From NCBI GenBank assembly GCA_023393755.1, contig JAEXCA010000070.1, positions 1 through 23,381 on the forward strand: a stretch of DNA of 23,381 nucleotides, given 5' to 3'. This document shows, piece by piece, positions 1 to 8,151 of this stretch. The notes under the pieces are model-generated. The model was given only the letters and a program-made list of their open reading frames with translations, did not search any database and was not told the DNA's origin. Both the position numbers and the translations under genes were made by a program. Position 1 is the stretch's first letter; each line of letters begins with the position of its first letter. The DNA comes from Actinomycetes bacterium (GTDB lineage Bacteria; Actinomycetota; Actinomycetes; Propionibacteriales; Propionibacteriaceae).

Positions 1-1092
1 CTAGTGTCCTGCGCCGTTGATTCGTTGTAATAGTCGTCCGAGGGATTCGAGGATCTGGTCGGCGGTCTTGGTCCAGATGAACGGTTTCGGGTTCTCGTTC
101 CATGCTCTCACCCACTCGCGGAGGTCCTTCTCCAGGGCTTGCACGCTGCGGTGATCGGAGCGTTGCAGCAGATCGCGGGTGACCTCGGCGAAGAGCCGCT
201 CGACCTGGTTGATCCAGGACGAGTAGGTCGGCGTGAAGTGCATGTGGAATCGGGGATGCTTCTCGATCCACGCGGTCACGGTGGGGTGCTTGTGGGTGCC
301 GTAGTTGTCGCAGACCACGTGCACGTCCAGCTCGGCGGGCACCTGCTGGTCGATCTTCTGCAGGAACTTCTTGAACTCCACCGCCCGATGCCGGCGGTGC
401 GTGGACGCGATCACCGTGCCGTCAGCCACGTTCATCGCCGCGAACAGGCTCGTGGTGCCGTGCCGGAAGTAGTCGTGCGTGCGCTTCTCCGGCATGCCCG
501 GCATCATCGGGAACGCCGGCTGCGACCGTGACAGCGCCTGCACCTGACTCTTCTCATCCACCGACAGCACCACAGCGGATTCGGGCGGGTCGAGGTAGAG
601 GCCGACGATGTCGTAGACCTTCTCCACGAACAACGGGTCATTGGACAGCTTGAACCCGTCGGTCAGGTGCGGCTTGAGCCCGAACGCCTTCCAGATCCGC
701 CCGATCGTCGAGCGCGACAGACCGGTGCGGTCGGCCATCTTCGCCCGGGACCAGTGCGTCGCGTTCGCAGGGGTCTGCTCCAGCGTGGCGACCACGACAT
801 CCTCGACCTGCTCCGCGGTCACCGTCGCAGGCCTTCCCGGTCGGGGATCGTCGGTCAGCCCGTCCAGCCGGGCGTCGAGGAACCTCGCCCGCCACTTGCT
901 CACCGTATTCGCCGAGCAGCCCACCCGCTCCGCGACCGCCTTGTTGTCCAGGCCCTCCCCGCACGCCAGCACGATCCGGCACCGCAACGCCAGCGCCTGT
1001 GACGACTTCCGCCGCCTTGCCCACCGGGTCAGCTGCTCCCGCTCCTCATCACTGAGCACGAGCGGGGTCTTCGGACGTCCAGTACGCGGCAT
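1..1092 (-). CDS. IS630-family DDE transposase, intact
   Basis: This 363-residue transposase should cut and rejoin the IS ends at TA/CTAG targets. The N-terminal third (about 10-140) holds two helix-turn-helix-like parts typical of the family (NKAVAERVGCSANTVSKW near 50-67; a second around 114-135). The catalytic DDE core follows: D179 in LSVDEK, D262 in VVCDNYGTH and E298 in SSWINQVERLF, with 35 residues between the last two acids, as in D34/35E enzymes. The ATG at 1090-1092 has only a poor upstream G-rich site. The stop codon TAG is read from bases 3-1, the target-site bases just outside the inverted repeat, so the host site supplies termination. No frameshift is seen. It is transcribed against pglX. 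Confidence 0.95.
   Translation of the reverse strand: MPRTGRPKTPLVLSDEEREQLTRWARRRKSSQALALRCRIVLACGEGLDNKAVAERVGCSANTVSKWRARFLDARLDGLTDDPRPGRPATVTAEQVEDVVVATLEQTPANATHWSRAKMADRTGLSRSTIGRIWKAFGLKPHLTDGFKLSNDPLFVEKVYDIVGLYLDPPESAVVLSVDEKSQVQALSRSQPAFPMMPGMPEKRTHDYFRHGTTSLFAAMNVADGTVIASTHRRHRAVEFKKFLQKIDQQVPAELDVHVVCDNYGTHKHPTVTAWIEKHPRFHMHFTPTYSSWINQVERLFAEVTRDLLQRSDHRSVQALEKDLREWVRAWNENPKPFIWTKTADQILESLGRLLQRINGAGH
4..27 (+). repeat. Left terminal inverted repeat of the IS630 element
   Basis: It starts GTGTCCTGCGCC and pairs with the reverse complement of 1113-1136, which starts GTGTCATGCGCC. Mismatches fall at repeat positions 6, 13, 14, 16 and 21. It overlaps the last codons of the transposase gene. 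Confidence 0.9.
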
Positions 1093-1112
1093 ACCCCATT
1101 CTACAACTTACC

Positions 1113-1136
1113 CAATGAATTACTGGCGCATGACAC
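1113..1136 (-). repeat. Right terminal inverted repeat of the IS630 element
   Basis: This is the partner of 4-27, read on the minus strand. It also contains two ATG codons on the plus strand (1115 and 1130) that are in frame with the truncated pglX. Between it and the transposase start, the minus strand carries TAGAAT about five bases before the ATG. That could be a -10 element giving a nearly leaderless message, but no good -35 partner is present at normal spacing. Confidence 0.88.
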
Positions 1137-4100
1137 TAGCGCCAGTCTGGATCGCTGGTCCACCCGACCGTCGACAGGAGGCGCTGGACGCGCAAAACGC
1201 CTACTTCCGTGCCAATCCAACGCACACGGACCGTGAGTGGCTCCAGCAGGCCATAGGTCACCTCGCCACTACACCGGCTACAGCGAACCTCGTCGGACCA
1301 CACTCGATGCTGCAGTCGGTGTCTCCATCCGGCCAGGCAGCGACCGCTCTGCTGACCTTCTGGCGAGATCGGGATGAGACAGGCGGTCTCCGCCACGACC
1401 TAGCCGATTCGACTCTGTCGACGCGGTTCTTGGGCGATCTGTACCAAGACCTCTCAGAGCACGCTCGGGAAGCCTTCGCGCTCCTCCAGACACCCGAGTT
1501 CGTCGAGGAGTTCATTCTTGATCAGACGATGGAACCCGCGCTCGCGGAGCGCCCAATAGAGGGGTTTCGTCTGATCGACCCGGCCTGCGGATCAGGGCAC
1601 TTCCTTCTTGGTGCTTTCCATCGCCTGATCCGCCGATGGGAGCGCCATGCTCCCGGATTGGCCATACGCAGTCGCGTTCAGAACTGCCTTGACGCCATCC
1701 ATGGAGTCGACCTCAACCCGTTCGCCGTGGCCATCACGCACTTCCGCTTGCTCCTTGCCGCATTGCATGCCTCTGGCGAGATCTCGCTCGATGGTGCTCC
1801 CGCGTTCAGCGTGCATGTCGAGACCGGTGACTCGCTCCTGCATGGGCACGCAGAGACCCAACTGGACTTCAGCGACACCGGATCAAGCGGCGCCGTCAGC
1901 TTCACCTATGAGACCGAGAACTTGAGCGCGCTCCAAAGAATCCTCCACCCAGGCAGCTATGACGTCGTAGTCGGGAACCCGCCGTACATAACTGCGCGGG
2001 ACAAGTCGCTCAACAACATCTACCGTGCGCTGTACCGATCGTGCGCGGGCAAGTACTCCCTCACGATTCCCTTCATGGAACTGTTCTACTCGCTCGCCAA
2101 GCCCCAGAGATCCGGGCAGAGAGCAGGCTGGACGGGCCAAATCACGAGCAACTCATTCATGAAGCGCGGATTTGGGAAGAAGATCATCGAAGACTTCCTC
2201 GTGGAGAAGGACCTCGTCCGAGTAGTCGACACGTCCGTCGCATACATCCCCGGGCACGGCACTCCAACTGTGATTCTTGTCGGGCGCAACCAGCGACCGG
2301 TGTCCTCGACCGTGCGCGCTGTGCTAGGGATTCGGGGCGAACCGGGCCGCCCAGACGCCCCGGCCCAAGGCGTTGTTTGGACGTCGATCATCGAGCACCT
2401 CAACACGCCCGGACATGAGGATCCATGGATATCGGTCGTTGACTTCGAGCGCTCGGTCCTCGCCAAGCACCCGTGGTCGCTGACCGGCGGTGGAGCCGAC
2501 CAGCTCCTGGCTACCGTCGAGAACGCGGCGAGCCGTGTTCTTGGGGATGTCGTGGCTGAGGTGGGAATCTCGGCTGTCACCGGTCAGGATGACTTTTACC
2601 TGTCCGTGCCAGCCGGAGTCAGACGATCCGAGTGGCCATCCATGCCTTTCGTCGAGGGCGAAATCGTGCGCGACTGGCGTCTCGGCACGCCGACTCCTGC
2701 CGCTTGGCCTTACGACGCGGACTGGAACGTGCGCCCCTTGGGTGAACTCGGATCGCTCGGGCGAGCGCTTCGAACATTCAAGCCCGTGCTCGACAAGCGC
2801 AAACGGTTCGGCACTCCAATGGTCCAGCGGGGACTTACGTGGTACGAGTGGCAGGAACTCTACGTAGGCAAGCTACGCGTGCCTCGCTCGATCACATTCC
2901 CATTCGTTGCCTCCCACAACCACTTCGCATTCGATCGGGGCGGCAAGGTGTTCAACCGAACGGCGCAGGTGATCAAGCTTGCGCCGACTGCAACGGAGGA
3001 CGATCACGTCCGCTTGCTGGCCGTGCTCAATTCCTCCACGGCCTGCTTCTGGCTCAAGCAGAACAGCTACCCGAAGGGCGGCGATCCCGTTGGTCAGGAT
3101 GGCGCCAGAGTCTCCCAGCAGCCATGGTCCGACCGGTACGAGTTCACCGCCACGACGGTGCAGAACTTCCCTCTGCCCGCCGAGCTTCCGGCGGACCGAG
3201 GCCGGACGCTTGACCAACTCGCAACAGAGCTGAGCAGTCGCCTTCCGGAGACAGTGTGCCGAGTCGGAGCGCCCGACGCAGCGACGATCGCGGACGCCCA
3301 AAGTCAGGCGGAGGCAACTCAACGTCGAATGATCTCGGCACAGGAGGAGCTTGACTGGGCGGTGTACCGACTCTACGGACTCGTGCAGGCAGACCTGACC
3401 TACTCTGGTTCAGATCTACCAGAGCTCTTGCCGGGCGAGCGGGCGTTTGAAATTGCCATGGCTCGCGCGCTTTCGGACGATGAGGGTGCGGCAGAGTGGT
3501 TCACGCGCCACGGGTCAACACCGATCACCGCTCTCCCGGAGCGATGGCCAGCGGGCTATAGAGCTCTTGTTCAGAAACGCCTCGACCTGATCGAGTCCGA
3601 TCGGTTCATCCGGGTCCTGGAGTCGCCGAACTACAAGCGTCGGTGGTCGCTTCTGCCGTGGTCTGAGATGCGCGAGGCAGCACTAAGGCAGTGGCTCCTC
3701 ACCAGGCTTGAGAGTCGCGAGTTGTGGCATGACCGGCAAGGGCGCCCTGCGCCGCTCAGCGTCGGGGAGATCGCCGACCGAGTCGCACGTGATCCTGATG
3801 TCGTGTCGGTTCTAGCACTCTGGGAAGGACGCCCCGATATCCCGGTTGTGCAGTCTCTAGGCCGACTCATTGGCGATGAGTGTGTGCCATTTCTAGCCGC
3901 ACTCCGCCTCAAGGACGCTGGGCTGCGCAAGCGCGAGGCGTGGGAAGCGGCCTGGACGAAGCAAAGAAGCGAGGATGACGCGGGGCATGCGGTGTCCATT
4001 CCTGCTCCGCCGCGATTCGTTCCCGCGGACTTCCGAAAGCTCTCATATTGGCAGGCGAGGGGCAGCCTCGATATCCCTCGAGAGCGATTCGTCCTCTATC

Positions 4101-4435
4101 CGAATGCTGGGCGAGCAACCGATCCGACGATGCTGATCGGTTGGGCCGGTTGGGACCATGCTCAGCAGGCGCTCGCGCTGGGCACGATCATTGCCGCGCG
4201 GGAGTCGGACGGCGTGGGCGACGACGTTCTGATCCCGCTTGTTGCCGGGCTGGCTGAGCTGCAGCCCTGGGTGGATCAGTGGCACAGTGAGATCGACCCG
4301 GCCTACGGTGTGAGCTTGGCGGCATTCTGTGCGGAGCAACTCACTGAGCGTGCACGTCAGGTGGGCCGCTCCCTTGATCAGCTGAAGCAGTGGCGCCCGC
4401 CCGTGTCGTCTCGTGGAAGGAGACCGCGCTCGTGA
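1115..4435 (+). CDS. pglX: BREX type 2 adenine-specific DNA methyltransferase PglX, 5' end removed by IS630
   Basis: PglX is the N6-adenine methyltransferase of BREX/Pgl systems. It marks host DNA and is also needed for phage restriction. The genuine pglX frame is open from 1139 to the TGA at 4433-4435 (about 1099 residues). The original N-terminus is lost upstream of the IS. I give 1115 as start because the IS end supplies in-frame ATGs at 1115 and 1130, but neither has a ribosome site and use of either is unproven. Counting from 1115, the SAM-binding motif DPACGSGHF begins at D155 and the catalytic NPPY motif at N288, as in gamma-class type IIG-like enzymes. A long target-recognition region and a C-terminal domain ending around QLKQWRPP follow. 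The stop overlaps the GTG of pglY. Third positions are less GC-rich than in the downstream genes. Identity is secure; whether a working protein is made is doubtful. Confidence 0.87.
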   Translation: MNYWRMTLAPVWIAGPPDRRQEALDAQNAYFRANPTHTDREWLQQAIGHLATTPATANLVGPHSMLQSVSPSGQAATALLTFWRDRDETGGLRHDLADSTLSTRFLGDLYQDLSEHAREAFALLQTPEFVEEFILDQTMEPALAERPIEGFRLIDPACGSGHFLLGAFHRLIRRWERHAPGLAIRSRVQNCLDAIHGVDLNPFAVAITHFRLLLAALHASGEISLDGAPAFSVHVETGDSLLHGHAETQLDFSDTGSSGAVSFTYETENLSALQRILHPGSYDVVVGNPPYITARDKSLNNIYRALYRSCAGKYSLTIPFMELFYSLAKPQRSGQRAGWTGQITSNSFMKRGFGKKIIEDFLVEKDLVRVVDTSVAYIPGHGTPTVILVGRNQRPVSSTVRAVLGIRGEPGRPDAPAQGVVWTSIIEHLNTPGHEDPWISVVDFERSVLAKHPWSLTGGGADQLLATVENAASRVLGDVVAEVGISAVTGQDDFYLSVPAGVRRSEWPSMPFVEGEIVRDWRLGTPTPAAWPYDADWNVRPLGELGSLGRALRTFKPVLDKRKRFGTPMVQRGLTWYEWQELYVGKLRVPRSITFPFVASHNHFAFDRGGKVFNRTAQVIKLAPTATEDDHVRLLAVLNSSTACFWLKQNSYPKGGDPVGQDGARVSQQPWSDRYEFTATTVQNFPLPAELPADRGRTLDQLATELSSRLPETVCRVGAPDAATIADAQSQAEATQRRMISAQEELDWAVYRLYGLVQADLTYSGSDLPELLPGERAFEIAMARALSDDEGAAEWFTRHGSTPITALPERWPAGYRALVQKRLDLIESDRFIRVLESPNYKRRWSLLPWSEMREAALRQWLLTRLESRELWHDRQGRPAPLSVGEIADRVARDPDVVSVLALWEGRPDIPVVQSLGRLIGDECVPFLAALRLKDAGLRKREAWEAAWTKQRSEDDAGHAVSIPAPPRFVPADFRKLSYWQARGSLDIPRERFVLYPNAGRATDPTMLIGWAGWDHAQQALALGTIIAARESDGVGDDVLIPLVAGLAELQPWVDQWHSEIDPAYGVSLAAFCAEQLTERARQVGRSLDQLKQWRPPVSSRGRRPRS
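4416..4423 (+). promoter_or_regulatory. Ribosome binding site deciding the pglY start
   Basis: GAAGGAGA lies nine bases before the GTG at 4432, whereas the more upstream in-frame ATG at 4390 has no such site. This supports GTG as the real start and a 4-base GTGA overlap with the pglX stop. Confidence 0.75.
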
Positions 4436-7400
4436 CCAAGTTGTTGCGTGATGTCATCGACATCCCCAAGCGCGCGGGAGCCGAGGACTACGTGCTACGC
4501 CTCACCGACAGTGTCGAGGCTGACCATCTCGCTCAGACGCTGGATGACTACGTGGTTACCCCAGCGCTGGCAAATGCGTTCGATCAGGCGTTGAGTCTGG
4601 TCGGGAACGCCCTGCAGCAGGGTGTGAGTCGGGCGGCCTTCCTGACTGGCTCGTTCGGCTCAGGCAAGAGCCACTTCATGGCCGTGCTGTATGCGCTGCT
4701 GCGTCAGAACGCGCTGGCGCGCTCGAAGGTCGAGTTGCAGCAGGTGATCGCCAAGCACGACCCGGTGCTGCAGAACCGCAAGGTCTTGCCGCTGACCTTC
4801 CACCTGCTGGCTGCGAGGTCAATGGAGCAGGCGATCTTCGACGCGTACTTGAAGCAGATCAAGGCGCTTCACCCTGAGGCTGTGCTGCCAGCGCTGCACG
4901 AGTCGGCCCAACTGTTCGTCGACGCCCAGAACCTGCGGCGCTCGATGGGCGACCCGATGTTCTTCTCCCAGCTAAACGCTGGCGGCGGATCGGATGACCC
5001 CTGGGCGGCCGTGTTGGGGTCGACGAGTTGGGACCCCGAGCGATTCGATGCCGCGCGCTCGGCCGCGCCCGGTGACACAGCACGCCAGGAACTAGTCACG
5101 GCACTCGTTGACCGGTTCTACAGCTCATACACGAGGCAAGCCGACTACGTGGACCTGGATACCGGTCTGGCGGCGATCTCTGCGCACGCCCAAGGTCTGG
5201 GCTACGACGCCGTTGTGTTGTTCCTCGACGAGGTCGTGTTGTGGCTGGCGTTCGGGGTCCGCGATCTGGAGTTCTTCCGGCGCGAGTCGCAGAAGCTCAC
5301 GAAGCTCGTTGAGAGTGGTGGAGGGGCTCGACCGATTCCGCTGGTGTCCTTCGTGGCTCGCCAGATGGACCTTCGGCAGTGGTTCGCCGACTCCGGAGCC
5401 AGCGGCGCCCAGCAGGAGGCGCTCGACCAGGCCTTCCGCCACCAGGCGGGTCGCTTCGCCGTGATCGAACTGGGTGATGACAACCTCGCCCATGTCGCCA
5501 ACCGCCGGCTCCTGCGTCCAAAGGACGAGCGGGCCCAGCAACTGCTCGACGACGCGTTCAGTTCGCTCGACCGGCGCCCCGAGGTGTGGGACGTGCTGCT
5601 AGACGGCGTGAACACCGACGATCGCCACCGCGGCTCGGATGAGGCGGTGTTCCGCCGCACCTACCCGTTCTCGCCAGCGTTGGTGTCGACACTGCGGTCG
5701 CTGGCCAGCGTGATGCAGCGAGAGCGCACTGCGCTGAAGGTTATGCAGCAGATGCTGGTCGATCGCCGGGACGCGCTCACGATCGACGACGTGATCCCGG
5801 TCGGGGACGCGTTCGACTACGTGGTCGCTGGCGGTGAAGTGCTCGATGCCCAGGCAGCTGCCCTGTTCCGCTCGGCCAACACGCTGTACGCGGAGAAGCT
5901 CCGTCCGCTGCTGCTGGACCAGTACCATCTGACCCAGCAGGATCTCGAGGACGGCGCCGCTGTGCCACCGGCGCTGCTCGCGGACGAGCGGCTGGCCAAG
6001 ACCTTATTGCTCTCAGCCGTCGCCCCAAACGTCCCCTCGCTCAAGGGACTCACCGCGGGCCGGCTGGCCTCGCTGAACCACGGCTCGATCACCTCACCGC
6101 TGCCGAACAACGAGGCAACCGTCGTCACGGGCAAGGTGCGGGAGTGGGCCCGTCGCATCCCGGAGATCAAGATCGGCACCGAAGCGCGGAACCCAATCAT
6201 CCAGGTGCTGCTGGCGGACGTGGACTATGAGTCGATCGTCGAGCGTGCCCGGATCGAGGGCAACGATGGGCGTCTGCGGGAGCTGATCAAGCATCTCGTC
6301 GCCGAGAGCCTGAATGTAGACCTCGGTCCACAAGACAGCTTGGGCACCTACCTCCATCGGTTCATGTGGCGAGGCTCGCAGCGCGAGGTGGACCTGGTCT
6401 TCGGCAACGTCCGCGACGCCAGCTGGTTGCCCGCCGACGCGTTTCAAGCACGCCCGAACGCCTGGCGGTTCGTGATCGACCACCCCTTCGACGAACCCGG
6501 GCACTCCAGCGCAGAGGACCGTGAGCGGCTCGATCGGCTGCTCTACGGCAACGTCGACACCCACACCGTGGTTTGGCTGCCCAGGTTCCTCTCCGAGTCG
6601 CGCATGCTCGATGCCCGACGGCTGGTGATCCTCAACTACCTGCTGGAGAACGACGCGGCCCGCTACCCGCAGTACGCCGACCACCTGAGCGAACCCGATC
6701 GCGTCCAGGCACGCGCAATTCTCGAATCCCAGCGAGCCTCGCTGAAGCACACTCTGGATAGGGCGATCCAGGTCGCGTACGACGCAGAGTCCCCAACGCG
6801 TGCCGACGATGTTGTGATCGACGCCGGCCACGACGAGGTGATCCTGTCGCTGTCGCGTGGGTTTAGCCCGCAGCCGCCGGTCGCGGCAACTCTGGAAGGC
6901 GCGTTCGATGCGCTGCTTGACCAGGCGTTCACCGCCACCTACCCCGGCCACCCGAGCTTCGAACCGGGCGACGTCGAGGTGACGAGGCGCGAACTGCTCG
7001 CCGTTCACAACTACGTTGTGAAGGCGCTGGCAGACCCCGATCACCGGGTGCCGCTGGAGGGTTCCGAGATCGCCGCCGTCCGGCGGGTCGCGAACCCGCT
7101 CGGTGTCGGGTGGGCGGCAGAGACCCACTTCCTGATGGGTGACGACCGGTTCATCTGGGGGCAGGAGTTCGAGCGCGCGCTCGGGCTGCGCGGTGCGGAT
7201 GACCAGGTGCCTGTGACCGTCAGTGAGGTACGCGGCTGGATCGAGTCCGTGACTCCACCCAAGGGGCTGCGGACCGAGGTTGCCGATCTGGTGATCCTGG
7301 CGTGGGCCGAGCTGCGCCAGCGTTCCTGGTACAGCCATGGCGCGCCAGTCCCGACGCCCAAGCCCGGCGAGCTGCGTCCAGAGATGGAGCTGCGTGTGCA

Positions 7401-8151
7401 GCCCATGCCGACCAACGACGAATGGCGGAGGGCGACGACCAAGGCGGGTGGCCTGTTCGGCATCGCCGCGGGCGCGTACATCACTCCGACCGAGGTCGCG
7501 TCGTTCGCCCAGAAGGTCAAGGACGCAGTGACCGCGGCCAACCAGCCCGCCTACAAACTGGTCACTGCGATCGCCGAGGCACGCTCCCACCTCGGACTCA
7601 CTGAGGCCAGCACCACAGGCCGGCTCGCGACCGCCGAAGCGACCGCCGGGTTGTGCGAACAACTCCGACAGCTGAGCGGTCTCGACTTGATTCGACGCCT
7701 GGCCGAGGCCCCGATAGGCCAGCCGGCCATCGCGGGACGCTCTCTTACGACGTCCGGCGACGTGACCGCGGCACTCAACGGGTTCGATTGGAACCGGCTC
7801 GCCCCGCTCAAGTCGGCGGCCGAAGGTGAGGGCACATCGGCCGACAAGGCAGCCACGATCATCGAACGAGTCCGCACAGCGGTCGAGTCCGATGAGTTCA
7901 CGACCGGCGTCGCTGCCGCGCTGCGGCAGGCGGACCGTGACATCTTCGACTGGCTTCGGGCACAGATCCCGGCACCCCGACCCACCCCGCCGGGACAGAC
8001 ACCAACGCCGCCCCCGTCCCCAGCAACCGCTGCCGGGAAGCGGCGCCTGCGCGCAGGCGAGCCAGCGACCGTGATCATCCAGGCACTCGAAGGCTTCCGG
8101 CGCGAGCACGAGGGCCGCGAGGTCACCGTCGAATGGCGGATCGAGGAATGA
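4432..8151 (+). CDS. pglY: BREX type 2 P-loop ATPase PglY (BrxC-like)
   Basis: This 1239-residue protein is the large ATPase of BREX type 2, the counterpart of BrxC in type 1. It is thought to act with PglZ and PglX in a DNA-surveillance or methylation complex, though its exact mechanism is unsettled. The Walker A motif GSFGSGKSHF is at about residues 73-82, and a Walker B motif LFLDEVV has D266-E267. The long C-terminal part has no motif I can name and ends in a proline-rich linker (about 1180-1200) before a basic tail. The GTG start is chosen for its strong ribosome site. The stop overlaps the pglZ start in ATGA, so the two are translationally coupled. Length and position after pglX are as expected for PglY. 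A BrxC of another BREX type is the alternative, but BrxC normally precedes pglX. Confidence 0.93.
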   Translation: MTKLLRDVIDIPKRAGAEDYVLRLTDSVEADHLAQTLDDYVVTPALANAFDQALSLVGNALQQGVSRAAFLTGSFGSGKSHFMAVLYALLRQNALARSKVELQQVIAKHDPVLQNRKVLPLTFHLLAARSMEQAIFDAYLKQIKALHPEAVLPALHESAQLFVDAQNLRRSMGDPMFFSQLNAGGGSDDPWAAVLGSTSWDPERFDAARSAAPGDTARQELVTALVDRFYSSYTRQADYVDLDTGLAAISAHAQGLGYDAVVLFLDEVVLWLAFGVRDLEFFRRESQKLTKLVESGGGARPIPLVSFVARQMDLRQWFADSGASGAQQEALDQAFRHQAGRFAVIELGDDNLAHVANRRLLRPKDERAQQLLDDAFSSLDRRPEVWDVLLDGVNTDDRHRGSDEAVFRRTYPFSPALVSTLRSLASVMQRERTALKVMQQMLVDRRDALTIDDVIPVGDAFDYVVAGGEVLDAQAAALFRSANTLYAEKLRPLLLDQYHLTQQDLEDGAAVPPALLADERLAKTLLLSAVAPNVPSLKGLTAGRLASLNHGSITSPLPNNEATVVTGKVREWARRIPEIKIGTEARNPIIQVLLADVDYESIVERARIEGNDGRLRELIKHLVAESLNVDLGPQDSLGTYLHRFMWRGSQREVDLVFGNVRDASWLPADAFQARPNAWRFVIDHPFDEPGHSSAEDRERLDRLLYGNVDTHTVVWLPRFLSESRMLDARRLVILNYLLENDAARYPQYADHLSEPDRVQARAILESQRASLKHTLDRAIQVAYDAESPTRADDVVIDAGHDEVILSLSRGFSPQPPVAATLEGAFDALLDQAFTATYPGHPSFEPGDVEVTRRELLAVHNYVVKALADPDHRVPLEGSEIAAVRRVANPLGVGWAAETHFLMGDDRFIWGQEFERALGLRGADDQVPVTVSEVRGWIESVTPPKGLRTEVADLVILAWAELRQRSWYSHGAPVPTPKPGELRPEMELRVQPMPTNDEWRRATTKAGGLFGIAAGAYITPTEVASFAQKVKDAVTAANQPAYKLVTAIAEARSHLGLTEASTTGRLATAEATAGLCEQLRQLSGLDLIRRLAEAPIGQPAIAGRSLTTSGDVTAALNGFDWNRLAPLKSAAEGEGTSADKAATIIERVRTAVESDEFTTGVAAALRQADRDIFDWLRAQIPAPRPTPPGQTPTPPPSPATAAGKRRLRAGEPATVIIQALEGFRREHEGREVTVEWRIEE

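Larger units (their letters stand above)
4..1136 (-). mobile_element. Complete IS630-family insertion sequence
   Basis: The element is bounded by imperfect 24-bp terminal inverted repeats (4-27 and 1113-1136, 19 of 24 positions matching) and encodes one intact DDE transposase on the minus strand. It is flanked by a TA at 2-3 and another at 1137-1138, with C before and G after. This is what IS630/Tc1-type elements leave when they insert into CTAG and duplicate the central TA. Removing the element would rejoin C-TA-G to the pglX reading frame that begins at 1139. Nothing in the element is visibly broken, so it may still be mobile. It separates the remaining pglX from whatever lies to the left, which is outside the window. 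Confidence 0.93.

Noticed and set aside
641..1114. Long open frame on the plus strand through the IS, in frame with pglX
   Set aside because: It is antisense to an intact transposase with clear catalytic motifs and has no ribosome site. Its continuity with pglX is a chance result of insertion phase.
1139..4435. Homopolymer-based phase variation of pglX, as reported for the Streptomyces Pgl system
   Set aside because: I see no long G or C run in the pglX reading frame here; the only disruption is the IS.
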